The notes below the pieces were generated by a model. It ran no database searches, was not told where the DNA came from, and saw only the letters and a program-made list of their open reading frames with translations. The translations under genes were made by a program, and so were the position numbers. This document shows, piece by piece, positions 8,252 through 15,130 of a DNA stretch of 20,111 nucleotides. The stretch lies in assembly GCA_919901335.1 (NCBI GenBank), contig CAKKOZ010000045.1, forward strand, positions 5,440 to 25,550. The letters run 5' to 3'. This DNA is from Nitrospiria bacterium. Its GTDB lineage: Bacteria > Nitrospirota > Nitrospiria > JACQBZ01. Within the stretch, counting starts at the first letter, position 1. Every line of letters starts with the position of its first letter.

Positions 8252-8857
8252 TTATGAACGACCGATCTTGGGTTCCGTTCCGGATTGCAGCCGCTGAATA
8301 TTAGACCGATGTTTGATCAAAATCAGAGCGGTTAGTGTCATTGAAAAGAGGATGGCCGATGGGGCTGGACGAAGAAACAGAACCCAGACCGGCAACAACC
8401 CGAACGCGACGATCGCGCCAAGCGAAGAATACCGCCATAACCAGACCGTCGTCCCCCAGACCGCAATCGTGATCCAGCCGAGCAACGGTTGAATGCCGTA
8501 GAGGACACCCAGACCGGTGGCCACGCCTTTTCCACCCTTAAAACCGAGAAAGACCGGGTAGGTGTGCCCCAACACGGCCGAAAGCGCGGTCAGCCAGATC
8601 CAGGACTCCTCCATGGACAGATGCCTTGCAAACCGGACCACAAGATAACCCTTGCCCAGATCCCCCAATAATGTCAACACGGCCGGTGCGCGGCCGGCCG
8701 TTCTAAGGACGTTTGTAAAACCGATGTTTCGGCTGCCGTCGTCCCGAGGATCGGTCCCGGCCATCCATCGGGAAAAAATCACGCCGAACGGGACCGACCC
8801 GATCAGGTATCCCATAAAAACGATTACGATCGAGGAGAAGCTGGAAGTCGGGTTCAT
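8252..8857 (-). CDS. plsY: Glycerol-3-phosphate acyltransferase PlsY
   Basis: PlsY is the membrane enzyme that moves an acyl group from acyl-phosphate to glycerol-3-phosphate, the first step of phospholipid synthesis. The 201-residue length and multi-helix profile fit. Family motifs are visible: GSVPFG at 20-25, DGSRNIGFTNVLR (about 40-52, a variant of GSGNxGATNxLR) and GHTYPVFLGFKGGKGVAT at 97-114. The start overlaps the pgsA stop in ATGA, and the TPR gene starts 1 nt after its stop. Gly-to-Arg and Ala-to-Phe changes in motif 2 are unusual for the family, though the invariant Asn and Thr remain. Confidence 0.95.
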   Translation of the reverse strand: MNPTSSFSSIVIVFMGYLIGSVPFGVIFSRWMAGTDPRDDGSRNIGFTNVLRTAGRAPAVLTLLGDLGKGYLVVRFARHLSMEESWIWLTALSAVLGHTYPVFLGFKGGKGVATGLGVLYGIQPLLGWITIAVWGTTVWLWRYSSLGAIVAFGLLPVWVLFLRPAPSAILFSMTLTALILIKHRSNIQRLQSGTEPKIGRS

Positions 8858-9402
8858 TTCATTCTCTCTGAATTGATCTGACTTAAAAATTTCATGAAAG
8901 ACTGCACCCCGGAAAGGATCGCCAGGACCATCGAGATCCAGAGCAGGAACGTTCCCCAGACATGAAAATTGATAGTGCCGACCTTGTATCCAAGAATCAA
9001 GAGCACGATCGAAATCGTTTGGATCGCCATCTTGTACTTGCCGGCTTCATCCGCCGCAATCACGATGCCGGAGGATGAGGCGATCGCACGGAGGCCGGTC
9101 ATGGCCAGCTCCCGGCCGATGATCACGATCGCGAGCCAGGACGAAACGCGTTGGAAGTCCACCAGCAGGATCAATGCCGCGAGAACCAATAGTTTGTCCG
9201 CAATCGGATCTAAAAACTTGCCCAGCTTCGTGATCTGTCCCCACTGCCGGGCCAAGTAGCCGTCCATGAGATCCGTCAGAGCGGCGAACAGAAAGATCAC
9301 GGCGGCCGCCAGCGAACGCGATGCGGTGGGCGTTAGAAAGACCAGGATAAAAACGGGGACCAAAAAAATCCGGAGCAATGTAACCAGATTGGGAAGGTTC
9401 AT
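8854..9402 (-). CDS. pgsA: CDP-diacylglycerol--glycerol-3-phosphate 3-phosphatidyltransferase
   Basis: PgsA makes phosphatidylglycerol-phosphate from CDP-diacylglycerol in the inner membrane. The CDP-alcohol phosphotransferase signature is complete: DG-x2-AR-x8-G-x3-D-x3-D with Asp47, Arg52, Gly61, Asp65 and Asp69, preceded by Asp44. The frame is open from ATG 9438, but I chose ATG 9402: it gives the typical start MNLPNLVTLLRI, overlaps the upstream stop in ATGA, and has GGAGG 8 nt before it. The result is 182 residues, normal for the family. Its ATGA junctions with the acyltransferase gene and with plsY indicate translational coupling. Confidence 0.95.
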   Translation of the reverse strand: MNLPNLVTLLRIFLVPVFILVFLTPTASRSLAAAVIFLFAALTDLMDGYLARQWGQITKLGKFLDPIADKLLVLAALILLVDFQRVSSWLAIVIIGRELAMTGLRAIASSSGIVIAADEAGKYKMAIQTISIVLLILGYKVGTINFHVWGTFLLWISMVLAILSGVQSFMKFLSQINSERMK

Positions 9403-10313
9403 TTGGGCGTCCTCCACCGCCGATGCATCCAGATCCACTGCTCCGGTGTCCGGCGGATCTGGTCCTCGATCATCTTCGTGAATCGTGCGGTTTGATCCCG
9501 CACATCCCGGTCAAGATCGCCGGATCGAGGAAGGGTCAGCGGGCCGCAAATGACGACACGGTGCCGGCCCCGATCCTCTCTCACGATAAACCCCACCACC
9601 ACGGAAGCGCCGGTGCGAAACGCAAGGCTTGCGGCCCCGGTCGGGGTATAGGCCTCGCGGTGAAAAAACGGCACGAAGACACCGTCCGTTTTTATGTCCT
9701 GATCGATAAGGAGGCCGACCACGCCCCCCCTTCGCAGCATCATGATCAGCCGCTTCAAAGCTCCGGGACGGTTCCGGATCAGCGTTTCGATGCCGTGTGC
9801 GGCGCGGAGGCGGATCATGATCTCCTCCACGCGCGGATCATAAATCGGCGCGGCCACCACGGCCAGAGGATAGCGCATCGCTACGGCCAGAGCAAAGAGC
9901 TCCCAGTTTCCGACATGGCCTCCGACAAAAATAACGCCGCGCCCGAGCGATGCGGCCGCCTTGAGCGACTCCTCTCCTTCAAACTGAACAAGCCGGTCCA
10001 GATCCTCCCTTTTCAATCGGTCGAGATTTAGAACTTCGAAAAAGACCCGGCCTAAATTGCAAAAGCTCTGAAAAGCGATTCGGCGACATTCTTCGGGTGA
10101 TCTCTCCCCTGCCAGGGCCTGTTGAAGATGATGAAGCGCCTTGTGGCGCTCTTTGTAAAGAATAAAGTAGGCGGCTGAGCCCAGCCCGGCACCAAGAGCA
10201 AGGCCCAGACGCCATGGAATGATACGCGACAGAAAACGCAAACCCGCCAGCGCGGCCCACAGAAAAAAACGGAGAAACTTTTGTGCTTGTCTTCCAAGCA
10301 GTGTCCGGGCCAT
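9399..10313 (-). CDS. LpxL/HtrB-family lipid acyltransferase
   Basis: The 304-residue protein belongs to the lauroyl/myristoyl acyltransferase family that adds secondary acyl chains to Kdo-lipid A at the inner membrane. A hydrophobic N-terminal region (about 12-55) anchors it. The catalytic HX4E motif is His133-Glu138 (GGHVGNWE). The end WIWMHRRWR is the family's usual C-terminus. Position after four Kdo genes supports a Kdo-dependent late acyltransferase, but which chain it adds cannot be read from sequence, and a phospholipid role next to pgsA/plsY is possible. The start is 9 nt after the kdsC stop and 16 nt after a 78-bp repeat. No clear Shine-Dalgarno precedes ATG 10313, so translation may depend on coupling. 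Confidence 0.9.
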   Translation of the reverse strand: MARTLLGRQAQKFLRFFLWAALAGLRFLSRIIPWRLGLALGAGLGSAAYFILYKERHKALHHLQQALAGERSPEECRRIAFQSFCNLGRVFFEVLNLDRLKREDLDRLVQFEGEESLKAAASLGRGVIFVGGHVGNWELFALAVAMRYPLAVVAAPIYDPRVEEIMIRLRAAHGIETLIRNRPGALKRLIMMLRRGGVVGLLIDQDIKTDGVFVPFFHREAYTPTGAASLAFRTGASVVVGFIVREDRGRHRVVICGPLTLPRSGDLDRDVRDQTARFTKMIEDQIRRTPEQWIWMHRRWRTPK

Positions 10314-10322
10314 GGGCCGCGT

Positions 10323-10940
10323 CTATTTCTTGTAGGGGCTCACGTCGCCCCCTCCACCGGCGAAGCCGGATGGAGCCTCCCCCTCTCGCTCGCCGTGCTC
10401 GCTGGGTATCGACGCTTGGAGACTGGGGGTGCGGGCGGCCAGGAGGAGATCGGTCACTTCACGGACCGCGCCGGACCCGCCGGCCTTCTGCGTGACCCAG
10501 TCCACGCGTTTCTTGACGTCCGGATGGGCGTTTGGAACGGCAACCGACAGGCCGACCCGCTCCAGAATCGGGAGATCAATCACGTCATCACCGATATATG
10601 CCATTTCAGAATCCAGCCGTCCGTATTTGCGTAGTAATTGATCGTAGACGATGAGCTTGTCCAGTATCCGTTGATGGACCTCCGTAATTCCCAACTCCCG
10701 GGCGCGATGCTCCACGATCGTGGATTGCCGGCCGGTGATGATCCCGACCTGCACGCCGGCTTTCCGAAGCAGGTGGATGCCGGAACCGTCATAGATATTG
10801 AAGGCCTTCGTTTCCTTTCCGTCGGCGTCAAGATAGATCGTGCCGTCCGTCATGACGCCGTCCACATCAAGCAGTAGAAACTGGACCCGGCGGGCCTTCT
10901 CTAAAATTTTTTTCGGGATCTTCATCATTGCCGTATTCAT
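10323..10940 (-). CDS. kdsC: 3-deoxy-D-manno-octulosonate 8-phosphate phosphatase
   Basis: KdsC removes phosphate from Kdo-8-phosphate. HAD motifs are present: LLLDVDGVMTDG (nucleophile and acid Asp pair), IITGRQS, the Lys in LDKLIVYDQ and GDDVIDLP. The conserved end GAVREVTDLLLAAR is reached near residue 170, where normal KdsC proteins stop. Here the frame continues for about 35 residues, and the last 25 or so come from a 78-bp dispersed repeat (SEHGEREGEAPSGFAGGG and on). The tail is probably not needed for activity. The gene begins 4 nt after the kdsD stop. ATG 10940 has no strong Shine-Dalgarno, and ATG 10925 or 10922 would serve as well. Confidence 0.95.
   Translation of the reverse strand: MNTAMMKIPKKILEKARRVQFLLLDVDGVMTDGTIYLDADGKETKAFNIYDGSGIHLLRKAGVQVGIITGRQSTIVEHRARELGITEVHQRILDKLIVYDQLLRKYGRLDSEMAYIGDDVIDLPILERVGLSVAVPNAHPDVKKRVDWVTQKAGGSGAVREVTDLLLAARTPSLQASIPSEHGEREGEAPSGFAGGGGDVSPYKK
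10330..10407 (-). repeat. 78-bp dispersed coding repeat, copy A (kdsC tail)
   Basis: This block matches 16121-16198 with only three mismatches in 78 bp and no gaps. It contains the hairpin CTCCA-CCGGC-GAA-GCCGG-A-TGGAG (10 paired bases, one bulged A). Here it is read as the C-terminal tail of KdsC and ends 7 nt before that stop codon, 16 nt before the acyltransferase start. Its length is a multiple of three, so it keeps frame. Confidence 0.93.
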
Positions 10941-10944
10941 TAAA

Positions 10945-11904
10945 TCAAATCACGCCGGCCTTCAGCAGATCGTGAAGATGAACCACCCCGCTCACGTTGC
11001 GTTTTGCGTCCGCCACGACCAGGGTCGTAATCGAATACTGCTCCATAATCTGGACCGCTTTGGCGGCCAACGCGGTCGGGGCGATCACTTTGGGCTTGCG
11101 CGTCATCACATCGGCCGCCTTCTTGCGCATCGGGGACGGTTCGCGTTCCAGCAATCGGCGGAGATCGCCGTCCGTGATCACGCCCGAAAGCTTTCCGCGA
11201 GAATTGACGACCGTGGTCATCCCCAGTTTCTTCGATGTCATCTCAAGGATGACGTCCTTCAACGGGGCCTTTTCGGTCACGCGGGGAACGGCCGGACCGT
11301 GGTGCCAGACATCCGTGACGTTGAGAAGAAGTTTTTTCCCGATGGCGCCGCCCGGATGAAAATAGGCGAAGTCCGCCTCCTTGAAACCGCGTTTTTCCAA
11401 GAGCGCCACGGACAGGGCGTCGCCCATCGCCAGCGTTGCCGTGGTACTGGCCGTCGGAACGAGGCCCAGCGGGCCGGCCTCCTCCTTCACACTGACGTCA
11501 ATCACGATATCGCTGTTCTTGGCCAGCGTGGACCGGAGCCTGCCGGTCAGGCAGATGAGCGGCACGCCCAGGCGTTTAAAAGCCGGGAGGATCGTGATCA
11601 ATTCCCCTGTCTCGCCGCTGTTGGAGATGAGGATGACCGCATCCCCGCGGGAAACCATGCCAAGATCGCCGTGAACTCCTTCGGCCGGATGCAGGAAAAA
11701 GGCAGGCGTTCCGGTGCTGGCCAGCGTGGCCGCGATCTTTTTTCCGATCAGCCCGGACTTGCCCATGCCGGTCACAACGACCCGCCCCTTGCAATCATGC
11801 AAAAGCTCGATCGCCCGCACAAAGTTTCGATCGATCCGTCCGATCAATTCCTGGATCGCCTGGGCCTCGAGCCGGAGGACTTTTCTGGCTGTTTCTTCGA
11901 TCAT
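10945..11904 (-). CDS. kdsD: Arabinose-5-phosphate isomerase (KdsD/KpsF)
   Basis: KdsD converts ribulose-5-phosphate to arabinose-5-phosphate, the first committed sugar of Kdo synthesis. The 319 residues hold an SIS domain (about 38-190) with GMGKSG, SNSGETGE, PTASTTATLAMGDAL and FHPGGAIGKKLL. CBS domains follow at about 205-260 and 266-318. This is the full family architecture and length. The start lies 21 nt after the kdsA stop, a somewhat longer gap than elsewhere in the operon. CBS pairs often bind nucleotides or sugar nucleotides, so feedback control by a pathway product is plausible. Confidence 0.96.
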   Translation of the reverse strand: MIEETARKVLRLEAQAIQELIGRIDRNFVRAIELLHDCKGRVVVTGMGKSGLIGKKIAATLASTGTPAFFLHPAEGVHGDLGMVSRGDAVILISNSGETGELITILPAFKRLGVPLICLTGRLRSTLAKNSDIVIDVSVKEEAGPLGLVPTASTTATLAMGDALSVALLEKRGFKEADFAYFHPGGAIGKKLLLNVTDVWHHGPAVPRVTEKAPLKDVILEMTSKKLGMTTVVNSRGKLSGVITDGDLRRLLEREPSPMRKKAADVMTRKPKVIAPTALAAKAVQIMEQYSITTLVVADAKRNVSGVVHLHDLLKAGVI

Positions 11905-11925
11905 GATCTGAACCCGATCCTGTTT

Positions 11926-12750
11926 TTATTTCGGACTTCTGATCGCGTCATGTATTCGCTTCACCTGCCTCAAAAGCTCAGGCAGGTCCTTCAACGGCAC
12001 CATGTTCGGCCCGTCGGACGGGGCGTGATCGGGGTCGGGATGAACCTCCATGAACAGGCCGTCGCAGCCCGCCGCCACGGCCGCGCGCGCCAGCGGAGCG
12101 ACAAACTCCCGCTGGCCGGATGAGCTCTTCCCGGCGGCGCCCGGAAGCTGTACGCTGTGGGTCGCGTCGAACACCACTGGATAACCGAAGCGCTGCATGA
12201 TCGGGATGGCCCGCATGTCCGAGACCAGGTTATTGTACCCGAAGCTGGCCCCGCGTTCGGTCAGTAAAATCTTTTGATTCCCGGCCGACTCGATCTTCTC
12301 GACCGCGTTTCCCATTTCCCAGGGCGCCATGAACTGGCCTTTCTTTACATTCACAATGCGCCCGGTCCTCGCGGCCGCGACCAATAAATCGGTCTGCCGG
12401 CAGAGAAAAGCCGGAATCTGGAGGATATCCAGAACCTCGGCCGCCGCCTTGGCCTCCTCTTCGGTATGGATATCGGAGAGAACCGGAAGTTCAAACTCCT
12501 CTTTGATCTTCCGCAGGATTTTGAGTCCTTTGACCAGGCCGGGGCCTCTAAAGGATTGGACCGAGCTGCGATTCGCTTTATCGTAGGACGATTTGAAAAT
12601 AAGCGGAAGCGACAGCTCCGTCGCGATCTCCTTGAGCTGCCGGGCCGTCTCGAGCATCATCTTCTCGGACTCGATCACGCACGGTCCTGCGATCAGGAAC
12701 AGCCCTTGATCTTTTCCAATGGTAAACCGGGGGAGTTTGATCGTTTTCAT
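11926..12750 (-). CDS. kdsA: Kdo-8-phosphate synthase, metal-dependent type
   Basis: KdsA condenses phosphoenolpyruvate with arabinose-5-phosphate. At 274 residues it has the family's landmarks: AGPCVIES, KSSYDKANRSS, FRGPG, DATHSVQ and VHPDP. Cys24 in AGPCVIES occupies the position that is Cys in metal-dependent (Aquifex-type) enzymes and Asn in the E. coli enzyme. His198, Glu235 and Asp246 complete the expected metal site, so this is a class II enzyme. Start and pyrG stop overlap as ATGA. Confidence 0.97.
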   Translation of the reverse strand: MKTIKLPRFTIGKDQGLFLIAGPCVIESEKMMLETARQLKEIATELSLPLIFKSSYDKANRSSVQSFRGPGLVKGLKILRKIKEEFELPVLSDIHTEEEAKAAAEVLDILQIPAFLCRQTDLLVAAARTGRIVNVKKGQFMAPWEMGNAVEKIESAGNQKILLTERGASFGYNNLVSDMRAIPIMQRFGYPVVFDATHSVQLPGAAGKSSSGQREFVAPLARAAVAAGCDGLFMEVHPDPDHAPSDGPNMVPLKDLPELLRQVKRIHDAIRSPK

Positions 12751-14372
12751 TTGTTTTTGGACGCTGTCAGGGCCGCCTTGATGAAGTCGCGGAAGACCGG
12801 ATGCGGAGCGGTCGGCCGCGAACGAAACTCCGGATGAAACTGCGTCGCCAGAAACCAGGGATGATCCGCGAGCTCGATGATCTCGACGAGCCGGTCTTTC
12901 GGATAAAGACCGCTGACCGTCATCCCGGCCTTCTTAAAGGTTTCGAGATACCGGTTGTTGAATTCATACCGGTGGCGGTGGCGTTCCGCGACTCGATCGG
13001 TCCGGTAGGCCCGATGGGCCCGGCTGCCCTTTTTAAGCTCGCACGGATAGGCCCCCAGGCGCATCGTCCCGCCCTTTTCATCCAGATCCTTCTGGGACGG
13101 AATCAGACCAATCACGGGGTGGGGCGTCTTGGGATCAAACTCGGAGCTGTTTGCGCCCGCAAGTCCGGCCACATTTCGACCAAACTCGATCGCGGCGCAT
13201 TGCATCCCCAGGCAGATGCCCAGAAAAGGCGTCATGGATTCACGCGCGAACCGGATCGCCTCAATCTTTCCCTCAATCCCGCGGTTTCCGAATCCGCCCG
13301 GGATCAGAATCCCATTGGCCTTTTTCAAAAGAGGTTCGGCTCCCTTCCGCTCGATTTCCTCGGCGTCCACCCACATCACCTCAACGCCGCAGTAATGGGG
13401 CAGGCCGCCGTGGGTGAGCGCCTCGCAAAGACTTTTATACGACTCCTTGAGTTCAATGTATTTTCCAACGAGCGCGATCCGGGTTTTATATTTGGGGTGC
13501 CGGATTCGCTCCACCAGTTCCTTCCACGGACCCAGGGCCGGTGGCTTCGCCTTCAGACGAAGCTGACGGATGATCAGGTCATCCAGCCCTTCCTGATGAA
13601 AGACGAGCGGCACGTCGTAAATCGTGTCCACATCCCTGGCCGTGATGACGGCCTCCTTTTCCAGGTTGCTGAACAGGGCGATCTTCTTTTTGACATCCTG
13701 CGACAGCGGGCGGTCCGTCCGACAGAGAAGGATGTTCGGCTGAATACCGATCTCCCTCAGTTTGTTAACGCTGTGCTGGGTCGGCTTTGTCTTCAATTCA
13801 TCCGCCGTTTTGATGAACGGAACCAGCGTGACATGGATGTACAGGACGTTTTCGCGGCCTACGTCGAACGGGAACTGGCGGATGGCCTCCAGGAACGGCA
13901 GGCTTTCGATGTCGCCCACCGTTCCTCCGACCTCGACGATCACGACCTCCACGCCGTTCGCGACGTGTCGTATCGCGTTTTTAATCTCGTCCGTCACATG
14001 CGGCACGACCTGAACCGTGCCGCCCAGATAATCACCGCGGCGCTCTTGGGTGATGACGCTATAGTAGATTTTTCCGGCGGTCGTATTGTTCTTCTTCGAC
14101 ATGACAACCGACGTGAATCGCTCGTAATGCCCCAGGTCCAGATCCGTCTCGGCCCCGTCGTCCGTCACATAGACCTCGCCGTGTTGATAGGGATTCATCG
14201 TGCCGGGGTCCACGTTGATATAAGGGTCCAACTTGAGAAAGGTGACGGACAGCCCGCGGTTTTCCAGCAGGTTGCCGATCGAGGCCGAGGCCAACCCCTT
14301 GCCAAGCGATGAGACCACCCCGCCGGTCACAAAAATGTATCGGGTCGTTCCTGTTTTTTTCTTGGGCGTCAT
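12747..14372 (-). CDS. pyrG: CTP synthase
   Basis: PyrG aminates UTP to CTP using glutamine. The 541-residue protein has the synthase domain (about 10-275; FVTGGVVSSLGKG, LDPYINVDPGTMNP, VEVGGTVGDIES) and the glutamine amidotransferase domain (about 295-535). The latter has nucleophile Cys387 in GICLGMQ and the His513/Glu515 pair in FHPEF. It overlaps kdsA (ATGA) and kdsB (ATGA). CTP is the co-substrate of the KdsB product encoded just upstream and of CDP-diacylglycerol, which PgsA uses, so its place in this operon is metabolically sensible. Confidence 0.98.
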   Translation of the reverse strand: MTPKKKTGTTRYIFVTGGVVSSLGKGLASASIGNLLENRGLSVTFLKLDPYINVDPGTMNPYQHGEVYVTDDGAETDLDLGHYERFTSVVMSKKNNTTAGKIYYSVITQERRGDYLGGTVQVVPHVTDEIKNAIRHVANGVEVVIVEVGGTVGDIESLPFLEAIRQFPFDVGRENVLYIHVTLVPFIKTADELKTKPTQHSVNKLREIGIQPNILLCRTDRPLSQDVKKKIALFSNLEKEAVITARDVDTIYDVPLVFHQEGLDDLIIRQLRLKAKPPALGPWKELVERIRHPKYKTRIALVGKYIELKESYKSLCEALTHGGLPHYCGVEVMWVDAEEIERKGAEPLLKKANGILIPGGFGNRGIEGKIEAIRFARESMTPFLGICLGMQCAAIEFGRNVAGLAGANSSEFDPKTPHPVIGLIPSQKDLDEKGGTMRLGAYPCELKKGSRAHRAYRTDRVAERHRHRYEFNNRYLETFKKAGMTVSGLYPKDRLVEIIELADHPWFLATQFHPEFRSRPTAPHPVFRDFIKAALTASKNK

Positions 14373-15130
14373 GGTGATCGTCCCGGCTCCAAGAGGGTCA
14401 AAAAACGTTCGGCTGCTTCGATATCCTCCGGCGCATCAATGCGAAGGGATTCATGCGCCGTTTCCCAGACCCGGATCCGGATCCCGTTTTCCAGCGCCCG
14501 GAGCTGCTCCAATTTCTCGCGGTTCTCCAGCAGGCCGGTCGGAAGCCGGGCCAGTTTTTCCAGAACGTCCTTTCGGTAAATATAAATCCCGAGATGCTTG
14601 TAGAACGGAACCTCACCGGCTCCGAGGGTGGGCTCCCGATCCCGGCGAGATGGAATGGGGGATCTTGAAAAATAAAGCGCATACCCTTCACGATCCGTCA
14701 CCACCTTGACGAGGTTGGGATTCTCCCCTTCTTTTGCGGAAGCGATTGGCCGCTTGAGCGTTCCCATCGCCAGCGGTTGCGATTCAATGAAGCGGGCGAT
14801 CAGGTCGTCCAACATCCGCGCGTCCTGAATGAACTCATCGCCCTGAAGATTGAGATAGGCCTCCGCCGCGATCCGTTCCGCGACCCAGGCCAGCCGGTCC
14901 GTCCCGGTTCGAAATTCGCCCTCCGTCATCACCGCATCGCCCCCGAAGGCGGCAACGGCGGCACGGATCCGTTCATCGTCCGTCGCCACGACCACCCGCC
15001 CGGCCAGGCGGCTGCCCCGGGCCGCCTCCCATACCTGACGAATCAGCGGCTTGCCCCCGACTGGAGCCATGGCTTTGCCGGGGAATCGACTGGAAGCATA
15101 ACGCACCGGGATGATGATTACCGTTTTCAC
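14369..15130 (-). CDS. kdsB: CMP-Kdo synthetase
   Basis: KdsB activates Kdo with CTP to CMP-Kdo for transfer to lipid A. The frame is open up to ATG 15220, but the family start (VKTVIIIPVRYASSRFPGK) coincides with GTG 15130, which overlaps the rfaE1 stop as GTGA. The upstream 30 residues are unlike any KdsB, so I chose GTG, giving 253 residues (E. coli has 248). Motifs: RYASSRFPGKAM, ATDDERI, FRTGTDRLA, LNLQGDEFI, YKHLGIYIYR and LENREKLEQLRALENG. The usual QGDEP is QGDEF here, a noticeable change in the nucleotide-binding loop. Confidence 0.94.
   Translation of the reverse strand: MKTVIIIPVRYASSRFPGKAMAPVGGKPLIRQVWEAARGSRLAGRVVVATDDERIRAAVAAFGGDAVMTEGEFRTGTDRLAWVAERIAAEAYLNLQGDEFIQDARMLDDLIARFIESQPLAMGTLKRPIASAKEGENPNLVKVVTDREGYALYFSRSPIPSRRDREPTLGAGEVPFYKHLGIYIYRKDVLEKLARLPTGLLENREKLEQLRALENGIRIRVWETAHESLRIDAPEDIEAAERFLTLLEPGRSP

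Noticed and set aside
10840..12123. Plus-strand open frame of 427 codons opposite kdsC, kdsD and kdsA
   Set aside because: It spans three well-supported minus-strand genes and their junctions and has no recognisable domain.
12801..14312. Long plus-strand open frame (503 codons) opposite pyrG
   Set aside because: It is the antisense shadow of a GC-rich, strongly conserved gene; its translation is His/Arg/Asp-rich without family motifs.
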